Positions 7,539-18,896 of a DNA stretch of 64,000 nucleotides are shown in pieces; positions within the stretch are counted from its first letter, which is position 1; each line of letters starts with the position of its first letter. Under the pieces are notes generated by a model. That model did no database searches, was not told where the DNA came from, and worked only from the letters and a program-made list of their open reading frames with translations. Position numbers and translations under genes: made by a program. Source of the DNA: Catellatospora tritici (GTDB lineage Bacteria > Actinomycetota > Actinomycetes > Mycobacteriales > Micromonosporaceae); the NCBI RefSeq assembly GCF_019083965.1, contig NZ_JAHRCY010000001.1, positions 372,001 to 436,000 on the forward strand, written 5' to 3'.

Positions 7539-8828
7539 TCAGAAGCCGTACTCCGGATCTGCCGGGGCCTCGGCCCGCTCCACCTCGACGCCCAACGACC
7601 GCAGGTCGTTGGCGAAGTCCGGGTAGCCGCGGTCGATGTGGTGCACCGCCCGGATGGTGGTCACCCCGTCGCCGCACAACCCGGCGATGACCAGCCCGGC
7701 CCCGGCGCGGATGTCGCTGGCGCTGACCTCGGCGCAGGACAGCGTCGACCGCCCGCGAACCATCGCGTGGTGGCCCTCGATCCGGATGTCGGCGCCCAGC
7801 CGCTTGAGCTCCTCGGCGAACATGAACCGGCCGTCGAAGATGTTCTCGGTGATCAGCGAGACGCCCTCGGCGACGGCCGCCATGCCGATCGCCATCGGCA
7901 GGAGGTCGGTGGCGAAGCCCGGAAACGGCAGCGTACGGACGTCGACGGCGGCGGGTCGGTCGGCCATCCGCACCCGGAACCAGTCCGGCCCGTAGTCGAC
8001 GGCGCCGCCCGCCTGCTGGATCTTGTCGAGGGCGATCTCCAGCCAGCGCGGGTCGACCCCGCGCACGGTCACGTCGCCGCGCGTCATGGCCGAGCCGAAG
8101 GCCCAGGTCCCGGCCACGATCCGGTCGCCGATGGTGGCGTGCCGGACCGGCTGGAGCTGGTCCACGCCGTGCACCACCAGTTCCGAGGTGCCCGCGCCCT
8201 GGATCCGCGCGCCCATGGCGATCAGCATCTGGCAGATGTCGACGATCTCCGGCTCGCGCGCCACGTTGTCTATCACCGTGGTGCCGCGGGCCAGCACCGC
8301 CGCCATGAGCAGGTTCTCGGTCGCGCCGACGCTGGGGAAGTCGAGGCTGATCCGCGCGCCGTGCAGGCCCGAGGGCGCCTCGGCGACCACGAAACCGTGC
8401 TCGCCGCTGATGTCGGCGCCCATCTTGGCCAGGCCGGACACGTGCATGTCCAGGCCGCGCGAGCCGATCGCGTCACCGCCGGGGTGCGCCACCCGCACCC
8501 GGCCGCAGCGGGCCAGCAGCGGCCCGAGCACGCAGATCGAGGCGCGCAGGCGCCGCACCAGCTCGTAGTCAGCCTCCGGGTGCAGTCGCGCGGGCACGCT
8601 GATCCGCACCTGGTCGTCCTCGAACCCCACCTCGGCGCCGAGCCGTCGTAGCACCTCACCCATCAGGGCGATGTCGGTGATCCGCGGCACATTGCTGATC
8701 ACGCTCTCGCCCTCGGCCAGCAGTGCCGCCGCCATCAGCTTGAGCGCGGAGTTCTTCGCGCCGACCACGCCGACCTCGCCGGCCAGCCGTACGCCGCCCC
8801 TGACCCGGATCACGTCCACGTCGGCCAT
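7539..8828 (-). CDS. murA: UDP-N-acetylglucosamine 1-carboxyvinyltransferase
   Basis: A 429-residue MurA, which transfers enolpyruvate from PEP to UDP-GlcNAc in the first committed step of peptidoglycan synthesis. The substrate-binding KN pair is in GAKNSALK (residues 25-26). The active-site loop reads [15 protein letters not shown]. In E. coli MurA the residue before AIG is Cys115, which fosfomycin alkylates. Here it is Asp (about residue 119), as in mycobacterial MurA, which predicts intrinsic fosfomycin resistance. The start at 8828 gives the usual [13 protein letters not shown]-terminus; a longer frame upstream adds residues unlike the family. It is divergent from the adenosyltransferase gene, the same neighbour as in M. 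tuberculosis. Confidence 0.93.
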   Translation of the reverse strand: MADVDVIRVRGGVRLAGEVGVVGAKNSALKLMAAALLAEGESVISNVPRITDIALMGEVLRRLGAEVGFEDDQVRISVPARLHPEADYELVRRLRASICVLGPLLARCGRVRVAHPGGDAIGSRGLDMHVSGLAKMGADISGEHGFVVAEAPSGLHGARISLDFPSVGATENLLMAAVLARGTTVIDNVAREPEIVDICQMLIAMGARIQGAGTSELVVHGVDQLQPVRHATIGDRIVAGTWAFGSAMTRGDVTVRGVDPRWLEIALDKIQQAGGAVDYGPDWFRVRMADRPAAVDVRTLPFPGFATDLLPMAIGMAAVAEGVSLITENIFDGRFMFAEELKRLGADIRIEGHHAMVRGRSTLSCAEVSASDIRAGAGLVIAGLCGDGVTTIRAVHHIDRGYPDFANDLRSLGVEVERAEAPADPEYGF

Positions 8829-8910
8829 CGTAGAAGCCGGATCACCGATTCGCGCGCCCAGTGACGCTCCTCTGGACTCACCGCCACCCACCACCATTAG
8901 GCTCGCTGTC

Positions 8911-9489
8911 ATGGCTGTTCACCTCACCCGCATCTACACGAAGACCGGCGACGCCGGCACCACCGCGCTCGGCAGCGGTGAGCGCGTGGCCAAGACCGAC
9001 CCGCGCATCGCCGCGTACGCCGATGTGGACGAGTGCAACGCCGCGCTGGGAGTCGCGCTCGCCCTTGGCAACTTAGCTGATGATGTCCGCGAGGTGCTGG
9101 TGCGGGTCCAGAACGACCTGTTCGACGTGGGCGCCGACCTGTGCAACCCCATCACCCCCGACCCCAAGTACCCACCGCTTCGCATCACCGAGGACTACGT
9201 CACCCGCCTGGAAGGCTGGTGCGATGAGTTCAACGCTCGGTTGTCCAAGCTGGATTCGTTCATCCTGCCGGGGGGTACGCCGGGAGCGGCACTGCTGCAC
9301 GTCGCCCGCACCATTGCCCGCCGGGCTGAACGCAGCTCGTTCGCCCTGCTGGCGGCGGATGCGCCACGCACCAGCCCGCTGAGCGCACAGTACCTCAACC
9401 GGCTGTCCGATCTGCTGTTTATCCTCAGCCGCGTGGCGAACTCCAACGGCACTGCCGACGTCAAGTGGGTGCCCGGGGCCAACCGGTGA
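8911..9489 (+). CDS. cob(I)alamin adenosyltransferase, PduO type
   Basis: A 192-residue PduO-type ATP:cob(I)alamin adenosyltransferase, which makes adenosylcobalamin. The N-terminal ATP-binding motif [16 protein letters not shown] (residues 5-20) is diagnostic. It is followed by [10 protein letters not shown], the FILPGG motif near 120, and the R-x-x-x-R-R-A-E-R helix ([11 protein letters not shown]). The end [12 protein letters not shown] matches the family. The start ATG at 8911 follows a short divergent promoter region shared with murA. Its product is the cofactor of the ethylmalonyl-CoA mutase encoded 5.6 kb away. Its stop overlaps the GTG of the VOC gene. Confidence 0.92.
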   Translation: MAVHLTRIYTKTGDAGTTALGSGERVAKTDPRIAAYADVDECNAALGVALALGNLADDVREVLVRVQNDLFDVGADLCNPITPDPKYPPLRITEDYVTRLEGWCDEFNARLSKLDSFILPGGTPGAALLHVARTIARRAERSSFALLAADAPRTSPLSAQYLNRLSDLLFILSRVANSNGTADVKWVPGANR

Positions 9490-9866
9490 TCCATCACGTC
9501 GAGGTCTGGGTCCCCGACCTGGCCGAGACCGAACGCTCCTGGGGCTGGCTGCTGACCGAACTCGGCTGGACCGAGTTCCAGCGCTTCCCCGGGGGCGTCT
9601 CCTGGCGGCACGGCACCGGCTACCTGGTCTTCGAGCAGTCTCCGGCGCTGACCGGCGACCGCCACGACCGCTGCGCACCGGGGCTCAACCACCTCGCCCT
9701 GCACGCCGGGGCCCGCACCGACGTCGACCGCCTGGTCGAGCAGTCCAGCGCGTACGGCTGGACGCTCATGTTCCCGGAGAAGCACCCCTTCGCGGGCGGC
9801 CCCGACACCTACGCCGCCTACCTGCACGACACCCAGGGGTATGAGGTGGAACTCGTAGCGGGCTGA
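9486..9866 (+). CDS. VOC-superfamily (glyoxalase-like) protein
   Basis: A 126-residue protein of the vicinal-oxygen-chelate fold. The start GTG 9486 overlaps the preceding stop (GTGA), giving the N-terminus [19 protein letters not shown], a standard VOC opening with a metal-ligand His. A second His is in GLNHLALHA and a Glu in the final YEVELVA. The metal ligands needed for catalysis therefore appear present. The family includes glyoxalases, dioxygenases and antibiotic-binding proteins, so the activity cannot be named. It is co-transcribed with the adenosyltransferase gene. Confidence 0.82.
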   Translation: MIHHVEVWVPDLAETERSWGWLLTELGWTEFQRFPGGVSWRHGTGYLVFEQSPALTGDRHDRCAPGLNHLALHAGARTDVDRLVEQSSAYGWTLMFPEKHPFAGGPDTYAAYLHDTQGYEVELVAG

Positions 9867-9914
9867 AAACGGCGATCCGGCTCGCGGAAATGCCCCGGTG
9901 GCTACCGTGAGGCC

Positions 9915-10886
9915 ATGGCCGATGCGATCGTCGCCGAGGGGCTCGCAAAACGGTACGGCCAGGTCAAGGCGCTGGCCGGGCTGAGCCTCAGCGTGCCGCA
10001 GGGCACCGTGCTCGGTCTGCTGGGGCCCACCGGCGCCGGCAAGACGACCACGGTACGCATCCTCGCCACGCTGCTGCGGCCCGATCAGGGCCGCGGCTTC
10101 GTCAACGGCATCGACGTCGTGGCCGAGCCGGAGCACGCGCGCCGCCACCTGGGCGTGAGCGCCCAGCAGACCGCCGTCGACGGCTTCCTCACCGGGTTCG
10201 AGCAGTTGGAACTGGTCGGGCGGCTGCACCGGCTGGGCCGCCGCCGGGCCCGCTCGCGGGCCGAGGAGCTGCTGGAGCGGTTCCACCTGGCCGAGGCCGG
10301 GTCGCGGGCCGTACGCACGTACTCGCTGGCCATGCGGCGCCGCCTCGACCTGGCGGCGGCGCTGGTCGCCGCGCCGCCGGTGCTGCTGCTCGACGAGCCC
10401 ACCCTGGGCCTGGACCCGCGCGGGCGGCTGGGCATGTGGGACGTGCTCGGCGAGCGCGTCCGCGCAGGCTGCACGCTGCTGCTGTGCACCGCGCAGCTGG
10501 ACGAGGCCGACCAGCTCGCCGACGAGATCATCGTGATCGACCGGGGCCGGGCCATCGCCGGGGGCACCCCGGAGGAGCTGAAGCGCCGCATCGGCGGCGA
10601 GCGCATCCAGGTCGTGCTCGGCAACCGGGCCGAGACGCAGGTGGTCGAGGACATCCTGAACCGGGTCTGCGGCGGCCAGGCGGTCGTGCTGCCCGACCAG
10701 CACCTGGTCCAGGCCCCGGTGACCAGCGGCGCGCAGGCGCTGATCGAGCTGGTGCGGCGACTGGACGCGGCCGGGATCGAACCGGTCGACATCGGCATCC
10801 ACCGGGCCAGCCTGGACGACATGTTCCTCAAGCTCACCGGCCAGACCGCGACGCCGACGGTGGCCGAGGAGGAGGCCCGGACGTGA
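9915..10886 (+). CDS. ABC-2 exporter ATP-binding protein with altered signature motif
   Basis: A 323-residue DrrA-type ATPase subunit. Walker A is GPTGAGKT (residues 37-44) and Walker B is VLLLDEPTLGLD. The usual signature YSGGM-RRRLD is replaced by YSLAMRRRLD, losing both glycines that contact the gamma phosphate in the partner site. The switch-region His is Gln (CTAQLDEAD), which is common in DrrA relatives. ATP hydrolysis may therefore be weak or asymmetric, although the rest of the fold and the C-terminal tail (DDMFLKLTGQ) look intact. A bridging micro-ORF links it to the permease. Substrate unknown. Confidence 0.87.
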   Translation: MADAIVAEGLAKRYGQVKALAGLSLSVPQGTVLGLLGPTGAGKTTTVRILATLLRPDQGRGFVNGIDVVAEPEHARRHLGVSAQQTAVDGFLTGFEQLELVGRLHRLGRRRARSRAEELLERFHLAEAGSRAVRTYSLAMRRRLDLAAALVAAPPVLLLDEPTLGLDPRGRLGMWDVLGERVRAGCTLLLCTAQLDEADQLADEIIVIDRGRAIAGGTPEELKRRIGGERIQVVLGNRAETQVVEDILNRVCGGQAVVLPDQHLVQAPVTSGAQALIELVRRLDAAGIEPVDIGIHRASLDDMFLKLTGQTATPTVAEEEART

Positions 10887-10921
10887 ACGAGCGAACCACG
10901 CCGCACCGGGCCGCGTCATGA
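10883..10921 (+). CDS. 12-residue bridging micro-ORF
   Basis: A GTG at 10883 overlaps the ATPase stop as GTGA. Its TGA at 10919-10921 overlaps the permease ATG as ATGA. The 12-residue product begins VNERTTPH and resembles the MSERSER opening of the micro-ORF at 4254. It is probably a coupling spacer, and function as a peptide is doubtful. Confidence 0.3.
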   Translation: MNERTTPHRAAS

Positions 10922-11694
10922 GCGAGCTGGGCGCGATGCTGGCCGACAGCGCCGTGCTGGCGCGGCGCAACCTGCTGCGGGCCTGGCGGCTGCCCGGACT
11001 GCTGCTGCTCGCCGCCGGGCAACCGGTGGTCATCGCACTCTTCCTCGGGTATGTCATCGGCCCGGTGCTCGCCGTCGCCGACTACCGCGACTTCCTGCTG
11101 CCGGGCGTGTTCACCCAGGCGGTGGCGTTCGCCGGCGGCCTGACCGCGGTCGGGCTGGCCGCCGACCGCCGCCGGGGGGCGCTGGACCGGTTCCGCGCCC
11201 TGCCGATCTCGCGCTGGTCGCTGCTGTTCGGGCACGTCGGCGCCAGCCTGGGCCCGCAATTGCCGGCGGTGGCGGTCACCATCGCCACCGGCCTGGTGAT
11301 GGGCTGGCGGATCGACACCGGCGCCGCCCGCGCCGCGGCCGGGTTCGCGCTGCTGCTGGCGTTCGGTCAGGCTGTCGCGTGGGTATCGGTGGTGCTGGGC
11401 CTGGCCGCGCGTACGCCCGTGCGGGCCCGTCGGCTCGGCCTGGTCTGGACGTACCCGTTCGTGCTGGTGTCCTGCGCGTTCCTGCCCACCGCCGAGCTGC
11501 CCGGCTGGCTGCGCCCGATCGCGGAGTGGAACCCGGTCTCGGTGGTGGCGACGGCGCTGCGCGCGCTGTGGCACGGTTCCGGTCCGTGGCCGACGGCGGC
11601 AGCGCTGTCGGCGCTGGCCTGGATCGTCGGGCTGCTGGTCGTGGCGATTCCGGTCGGCTATCGGATGCTGTCACGCCCGGCCGGGCCGTCCTGA
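10918..11694 (+). CDS. ABC-2 type transporter permease
   Basis: A 258-residue membrane subunit paired with the preceding ATPase. Hydrophobic segments include GLLLLAAGQPVVIALFLGYVIG, FLLPGVFTQAVAFAGGLTAVG, AAAGFALLLAFGQAVAWVSVV and ALSALAWIVGLLVVAIPVGY. The RRRGALDRFRALPISR loop and the PTAELPGWLRPIAEWNPVSVV stretch are hallmarks of the DrrB/ABC-2 family. It is probably a half-exporter for a hydrophobic compound. The gene ends in a hairpin shared with the convergent DUF2550 gene. Confidence 0.88.
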   Translation: MSELGAMLADSAVLARRNLLRAWRLPGLLLLAAGQPVVIALFLGYVIGPVLAVADYRDFLLPGVFTQAVAFAGGLTAVGLAADRRRGALDRFRALPISRWSLLFGHVGASLGPQLPAVAVTIATGLVMGWRIDTGAARAAAGFALLLAFGQAVAWVSVVLGLAARTPVRARRLGLVWTYPFVLVSCAFLPTAELPGWLRPIAEWNPVSVVATALRALWHGSGPWPTAAALSALAWIVGLLVVAIPVGYRMLSRPAGPS

Positions 11695-11724
11695 TCGCGT
11701 CACGCTTGTGGGCAAGATCCTGAA

Positions 11725-11768
11725 TCGTGGACGCCAGGTGCTGCCATGGCGACACCCAGCGTCCACGA
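11725..11768. terminator. inverted repeat between convergent genes
   Basis: TCGTGGACGC (11725-11734) pairs perfectly with GCGTCCACGA (11759-11768). A further AGGTG/CACC pairing lies inside the loop. The position between the permease and the convergent DUF2550 gene suggests a two-way terminator. Confidence 0.6.
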
Positions 11769-11791
11769 AAACGGATCATGGCCGAGAGCGG

Positions 11792-12211
11792 TCAGGTGGA
11801 GTAGGGCGCCGCGGCTTCCAGCCAGGAGAGGAAGCCGGTCACGGTGTGCAGCGGCATCGCGATCTCGACCGTGGTCTGCGAGTCGGCGCACTGCAGCACC
11901 ACCCAGTCGGCGGGCACCAGCATCGCCTCGTCCTGGGTCGGCGGGCGGCGGCTGACGACGGTCAGATCCCGCCGGGAGAGCGTGCGCCGGGGGCGGGGCG
12001 ACAGGCTGAACATCCGGTACCAGCGCAGGTAGTCCCCGCGAAACTGGGCGAAGCCCGGGGCCCAGCCGCGCCCGCCCGGACGCTCACGCAGGCGCAGGTA
12101 GAGCTCGACCGTGCCGTGTCGGCGCGCGAAGATCTCGCGGCGCACGAACAGGAAGGCCAGCAGCGCGAGCGCGACGACGAGGATGATGGCGACTGCCTCG
12201 AGCAACCTCAT
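11792..12211 (-). CDS. DUF2550 membrane protein
   Basis: A 139-residue protein with an N-terminal transmembrane helix (EAVAIILVVALALLAFLFV, residues 4-23) and a cytoplasmic domain rich in Arg. Sequence and position match DUF2550, which follows atpC in mycobacteria (Rv1312). I chose ATG 12211 because it puts the helix at the N-terminus; the open frame upstream adds only a proline-rich stretch overlapping the next gene's end. Its function is unknown. It is likely co-transcribed with atpC, 31 bp upstream. Confidence 0.82.
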   Translation of the reverse strand: MRLLEAVAIILVVALALLAFLFVRREIFARRHGTVELYLRLRERPGGRGWAPGFAQFRGDYLRWYRMFSLSPRPRRTLSRRDLTVVSRRPPTQDEAMLVPADWVVLQCADSQTTVEIAMPLHTVTGFLSWLEAAAPYST

Positions 12212-12242
12212 CGTCGGCGTTCCGGGCGGCGCGTCGGTCGGC

Positions 12243-12524
12243 TCAGTGGCGAGCGGACGCGGCGACCGGGAGGGCGGTCTCGGCAAGCACCGTCACCGAC
12301 TCGGCGGTCACGGAGAGGAAACCGCCGTTCACCTCGTAGACCAGCTCCTCACCGCCCTGGAGCTTGATCCGCACCGTGCCCGGCACGATCTGGCCCAGCA
12401 TCGGCGCGTGGCTCGGCAGCACGCCCAGCTCGCCCTCGGTGGTGCGGGCGATGACCATCTCGGCCTGCCCGGACCAGACCTTCTCCTCGACGGCAACGAG
12501 CTCGACCTGGAGCAGCTTGGCCAC
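12243..12524 (-). CDS. atpC: ATP synthase F1 epsilon subunit (short form)
   Basis: A 93-residue epsilon subunit, which sits on the central stalk of F1 and couples rotation to catalysis. The beta-sandwich domain is complete: LQVELVAVEEKVWSGQAEMV, GELGVLPSHAPMLGQI, YEVNGGFLSV. The protein ends right after it (ETALPVAASARH). It therefore lacks the C-terminal helical pair that inhibits ATP hydrolysis in longer bacterial epsilons (E. coli has 139 residues). No frameshift is obvious, so a naturally short subunit is more likely. Unusually, atpC is separated from atpD by an LCP-family gene and a terminator, so its supply may not be tied to the main atp transcript. Confidence 0.92.
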   Translation of the reverse strand: MAKLLQVELVAVEEKVWSGQAEMVIARTTEGELGVLPSHAPMLGQIVPGTVRIKLQGGEELVYEVNGGFLSVTAESVTVLAETALPVAASARH

Positions 12525-12641
12525 GATGACTCCTCAGTGCCTAGGGTGGTCAACCTGGCGTGCCAGGTCGCGAGATGGATGTACCGGCGAGTCTAGCCAA
12601 AGGTGATCGGCGACCGGCAGCAGGACCGGCTCACTGTGACG

Positions 12642-13925
12642 TCATCGTTGGAGCATCTCCGGGTGCATGAACAGGAACTGCTCCACCGTGCCGTCCCCGA
12701 CCGAGGTGAGGAACGTACGGGACGGGTAGTCGAGCTGCTCACCCAGGTACTGGTACTTCTTCTTGGGCTTGTCGTCCTTCTTCTTGTCCTTGTCGCCCTT
12801 GTCGTCGGACTTCGCGTCGTCGTCCTTGGGCGCCTCGTCCCCGTCGTCCGCCTTGTCCTCGTCGTCGGACTTGGCGTCCTTGTCCTCGACCCACCTGCCC
12901 ACCCCGCCGCCGAGCAGCTTCACCATCACGATGTTCTCCGGCCGAATCTGCCGCAGCGCGAAAGCCCAGTCCAGCATCGAGTAGCCGCGGCCGCTGAAGG
13001 TGACCGAGTCGCCCGCCGCGCGCAGCACCCGGTCCAGCTTGATCGGGTCGGACAGCACGTCGCCGCTGGCGCCCTTGTTGACCATCGCGCGGATCACCTG
13101 CTGCTGGTGACGCTGGCGGCCGTAGTCGCCGTCGGCGATGTAGCGCTGCCGGGCGAAGTCCAGCGCCTGCCAGCCGTTGAGGTGCGCGTGGCCGGGCTCG
13201 TACGTCATCTGGGGGCCGATGTAGCCGTTGGCACTGCGCCCCGGCTTGCGTTTCTCCCCGTCGGGCTGCATGTGGATCGACACGACCTGCTCGTCGATCG
13301 TGAGGTCGATGCCGTCGAGCGCGTCGATGATGTGCCGGAATCCACTGAAGTTGACGATCGCGCCCGCGTCGAAGCGCGGAATGCCGGTGTATCCGCTGAC
13401 GGTCGCGGCCAGCAGCTCGAAGCCCTGGGCGTAGTTGGCCCGCCGGTCCCCCGGCACCTGGGCGCCGAAGAACATCGCGTGCGCGAGCTTCTCGGAGGCG
13501 CTGCCGCCGTAGTTCGACTTCGGGAACGCCGGAATGGGCACCAGCAGGTCACGCGGCAGCGAGAACAGGTAACCGCGGTCCAACCCGGCCGGGATGTGCA
13601 TGATCAGCACGGAGTCGGCGCGCGGGATCCAGTACGGGTCGCTGTGCCGTGGGTCGATGCCCGCCAGCAGGATGTTCAGCGGACCGTGCAGGTCCTCGAT
13701 CGGCTTGGGCTCGACCGCGACCCGGGCCTCGGTCGGCTGCTCGTCGCCGAACAGGTCCGCCTTGTGCACGGCGCCCTCGTAGCGGGCGATCAGGCGGTCC
13801 ACGGTGACCAGCGAGGCCCCGCTCAACAGCATGAGCACCGTGCCCGCCAGCACGCTCCAGCGGGCCCACCGGGCCGCCTTGCGCAGCTTCTTCGTCGCCG
13901 TCTCGGTCGCCGTCTTCGTCGCCAC
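12642..13925 (-). CDS. LytR-CpsA-Psr (LCP) family cell-wall glycopolymer ligase
   Basis: A 427-residue LCP protein. LCP enzymes attach teichoic-acid-type or arabinogalactan-type polymers to peptidoglycan on the outer face of the membrane. The N-terminus is basic, with one transmembrane helix (VLAGTVLMLLSGASLVTV, near 25-43). The LCP core includes NILLAGIDPR, RADSVLIMHI, LFSLPRDLLVPIP and a late FARQRYIADGDYGRQRHQQQVI. A highly charged Lys/Asp insert (about residues 345-385) interrupts the C-terminus. The start is GTG. It lies between atpD and atpC, a position not seen in mycobacteria. Upstream is the atpD terminator, so it needs its own promoter or read-through. Confidence 0.87.
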   Translation of the reverse strand: MATKTATETATKKLRKAARWARWSVLAGTVLMLLSGASLVTVDRLIARYEGAVHKADLFGDEQPTEARVAVEPKPIEDLHGPLNILLAGIDPRHSDPYWIPRADSVLIMHIPAGLDRGYLFSLPRDLLVPIPAFPKSNYGGSASEKLAHAMFFGAQVPGDRRANYAQGFELLAATVSGYTGIPRFDAGAIVNFSGFRHIIDALDGIDLTIDEQVVSIHMQPDGEKRKPGRSANGYIGPQMTYEPGHAHLNGWQALDFARQRYIADGDYGRQRHQQQVIRAMVNKGASGDVLSDPIKLDRVLRAAGDSVTFSGRGYSMLDWAFALRQIRPENIVMVKLLGGGVGRWVEDKDAKSDDEDKADDGDEAPKDDDAKSDDKGDKDKKKDDKPKKKYQYLGEQLDYPSRTFLTSVGDGTVEQFLFMHPEMLQR

Positions 13926-13962
13926 GAAGTGGACAACGAGGTCGAACCCACCCGAGGTATGC

Positions 13963-13998
13963 CGAAGGCCCCGCTCCCAGGAGGGAACGGGGCCTTCG
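13963..13998 (-). terminator. terminator after atpD
   Basis: CGAAGGCCCCG (13963-13973) pairs perfectly with CGGGGCCTTCG (13988-13998) over a 14-nt loop, 19 bp past the atpD stop. It would end the main atp transcript before the LCP gene and atpC. Confidence 0.8.
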
Positions 13999-14016
13999 AA
14001 CCGACTTCGCTGAGCC

Positions 14017-16373
<2,357 letters not shown>

Positions 16374-16375
16374 GA

Positions 16376-18010
16376 CTACTTCTTCTCAGCCACGATGCGG
16401 GTGACGGTCTCGGTGCGCTCGTCGCCCTCGAGAGCCTCGGCGTCAGCCTCGTTGATCACCAGGCTGTCCTCGGACGGCAGGAAGCCCTCCTTGAACTTGG
16501 CGATCAGCCCGTCGAGCTTGGCGGCGACGTCGTCGCTCCAGGTGCCGCCCGCGATCGTCTTGAGCACGTCCGAGTGGGAGCTGCGCAGGTGCTGCAGGAA
16601 CTCCGACTCGAAGCGGCGCACCTGGGCGACCGGGATCTCGTCGAGCTTGCCCTCGGTGCCGGCCCAGATCGAGACGACCTGCTCCTCGATCGGGTACGGC
16701 GTGTAGTTCTGCTGCTTGAGCAGCTCGACCAGGCGGCCACCGCGCTCCAGCTGGGCGCGCGAGGCACGGTCCAGGTCCGAGGCGAAGGCGGCGAACGCCT
16801 CCAGCTCACGGAACTGGGCCAGGTCCAGCCGCAGGCGGCCGGAGACCTTCTTCATCGGCTTGCCCTGCGCCGAACCACCGACTCGCGACACCGAGGTGCC
16901 GACGTTGATGGCCGGGCGCACACCCGAGTTGAACAGACCCTCCTCGAGGAAGATCTGGCCGTCGGTGATCGAGATGACGTTGGTCGGGATGAACGCCGAG
17001 ATGTCACCGGCCTTCGTCTCGATGATCGGCAGACCGGTCATCGAGCCCGCGCCCAGCTCGTCCGACAGCTTCGCGCAGCGCTCCAGCAGGCGGGAGTGCA
17101 GGTAGAAGACGTCACCCGGGTACGCCTCACGGCCCGGCGGGCGACGCAGCAGCAGCGACACGGCGCGGTACGCCTCGGCCTGCTTGCTCAGGTCGTCGAA
17201 GACGATGAGCACGTGCTTGCCCGCGTACATCCAGTGCTGGCCGATGGCCGAACCGGTGTAGGGCGCCAGGTACTTGAAGCCGGCCGGGTCCGACGCCGGG
17301 GAGTTGACGATGGTGGTGTACTCCATCGCGCCCGCGGCCTCGAGGGTGCCCTTGACCGCCGCGACCGTGGACGCCTTCTGGCCGATCGCGACGTAGATGC
17401 AGCGGACCTGCTTCTTCGGGTCGCCCGACTTCCAGTTGTCCCGCTGGTTGATGATCGCGTCCAGCGCGACCGAGGTCTTGCCGGTCTTGCGGTCACCGAT
17501 GATCAGCTGACGCTGACCCCGGCCGATCGGGGTCATCGCGTCGATGGCCTTGATGCCGGTCTCGAGCGGCTCGTGCACGCTCTTGCGGACCATCACGTTC
17601 GGAGCCTGCAGCTCCAGCTCGCGGAAGCCCTCGTCGGCGATCTCGCCCAGGCCGTCGATCGGCGCACCCAGCGGGTCCACCACCCGGCCCAGGAACTTGT
17701 CGCCGACCGGCACGGAGAGCACGCGGCCGGTCCGCTTGACCGGCTGCCCCTCCTCGATGCCCCCGAAGGCACCCAGGATCACGACACCGATTTCGCGGAC
17801 GTCGAGGTTCAGCGCGACACCCAGGGTGCCGTCGGCGAACTCCAGCAGCTCGTTGGCCATGGCCGAGGGGAGACCCTCAACCTTGGCGATGCCGTCACCG
17901 GCCTCGGTGACGACGCCGACCTCCTCGCGGGAGATCTCGGGCGCGTACGAGGAGACGAAACGCTCAAGCGCTCCACGGATCTCCTCGGACGAGATGGTCA
18001 GCTCGGCCAT
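16376..18010 (-). CDS. atpA: ATP synthase F1 alpha subunit
   Basis: A 544-residue non-catalytic nucleotide-binding subunit of F1. Walker A is [13 protein letters not shown] near residue 170. The Walker B strand is [17 protein letters not shown], and the arginine-finger region [14 protein letters not shown] is conserved. The C-terminus is longer than in E. coli (513 residues), ending in an acidic tail ([18 protein letters not shown]) as in mycobacteria. In mycobacteria that extension suppresses ATP hydrolysis; the same role here is inferred. The N-terminus [16 protein letters not shown] is standard. Confidence 0.98.
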   Translation of the reverse strand: MAELTISSEEIRGALERFVSSYAPEISREEVGVVTEAGDGIAKVEGLPSAMANELLEFADGTLGVALNLDVREIGVVILGAFGGIEEGQPVKRTGRVLSVPVGDKFLGRVVDPLGAPIDGLGEIADEGFRELELQAPNVMVRKSVHEPLETGIKAIDAMTPIGRGQRQLIIGDRKTGKTSVALDAIINQRDNWKSGDPKKQVRCIYVAIGQKASTVAAVKGTLEAAGAMEYTTIVNSPASDPAGFKYLAPYTGSAIGQHWMYAGKHVLIVFDDLSKQAEAYRAVSLLLRRPPGREAYPGDVFYLHSRLLERCAKLSDELGAGSMTGLPIIETKAGDISAFIPTNVISITDGQIFLEEGLFNSGVRPAINVGTSVSRVGGSAQGKPMKKVSGRLRLDLAQFRELEAFAAFASDLDRASRAQLERGGRLVELLKQQNYTPYPIEEQVVSIWAGTEGKLDEIPVAQVRRFESEFLQHLRSSHSDVLKTIAGGTWSDDVAAKLDGLIAKFKEGFLPSEDSLVINEADAEALEGDERTETVTRIVAEKK

Positions 18011-18074
18011 CCTCAGCTTCCTATCGGTGTCGTGACTGTCAAGTCAGTGAATGCGTTCTCAGGGCTCGGCTGCG

Positions 18075-18896
18075 TCACTTGCCGACGAGCGCGTTGCGGA
18101 CCGCGGCCAGACGCTTGGCGACCGTGCCGTCGTACAGGTCGCTGCCGACCTTCACACTCAGGCCACCCAGCACCGTGGGGTCCACGGTCACCTTGACCGA
18201 GACCTGACGGCCGTAGATCCCCGACAGCGAGGACGCCAGTCGGGTCTCCTCGGCATCAGTCAGCGGCTGCGCCACCGTGACGTAGGCGATCTGCGCCTCG
18301 CGCCGTTCGGCGGCCATCTCGACCAGCCGGCTCAGCGCGTTGCCGAACGACCGGCCGCCGAACCCGCCCACGGCCAGCTCGGCCAGGCGCACGGTCACCG
18401 GCTTGGCCTTGTCGGCCAGCAGGCCCCGCACCAGCTCCACCCGGCGCGACACCGAGGTGGAGAAGTCGCCGATCGTGGCGGCCAGGCCCGGGTCACCGGA
18501 GACGATCTGCCCGAAACGGAACAGCTCGTCCTCTACCTCGGCCAGGTCGCCGGACTGGTCGGCCGAGGCCAGCAGCGCTTCCGCGCCCAGGCGCTCGGCA
18601 CCATCCAGCAGCTCCGACGCGGCCGACCAGCGGCCGGACGCCAGCACCGCCAGCAGGTCCAGGCTACCCTGGCCCACCTTGCCCGACAGCAGGCTGCGAA
18701 CCAGCTCACCGCGCTGGTCGCCGGGCCGCGACGGGTCCGACAGCGCCCGGCGCAGGCGCGGCTCGCGAGCGAGCAGGTCCGCGAAGGCGAGCAGCTCGTC
18801 GGCCGTGGCCGCGGTGGCCGCCGCCCCCGCCGCCTGGGCGCTCTCCTCGAGCGCTACCCGGGCCGCGGTGTACGACTCTCGGCTTGCCGCCTGCAT
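18075..18896 (-). CDS. atpH: ATP synthase delta subunit
   Basis: A 273-residue peripheral-stalk subunit that caps F1 and binds the b subunit. I chose ATG 18896, which overlaps the atpF stop (TGATG), rather than the TTG one codon upstream. The C-terminal half matches OSCP/delta (FSTSVSRRVELVRGLLADKAKPV ... GRQVSVKVTVDPTVLGGLSVKVG). The N-terminal half is enlarged relative to E. coli delta (177 residues). Actinobacterial deltas of about 270 residues are usual in this order. It sits between atpF and atpA. Confidence 0.95.
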   Translation of the reverse strand: MQAASRESYTAARVALEESAQAAGAAATAATADELLAFADLLAREPRLRRALSDPSRPGDQRGELVRSLLSGKVGQGSLDLLAVLASGRWSAASELLDGAERLGAEALLASADQSGDLAEVEDELFRFGQIVSGDPGLAATIGDFSTSVSRRVELVRGLLADKAKPVTVRLAELAVGGFGGRSFGNALSRLVEMAAERREAQIAYVTVAQPLTDAEETRLASSLSGIYGRQVSVKVTVDPTVLGGLSVKVGSDLYDGTVAKRLAAVRNALVGK

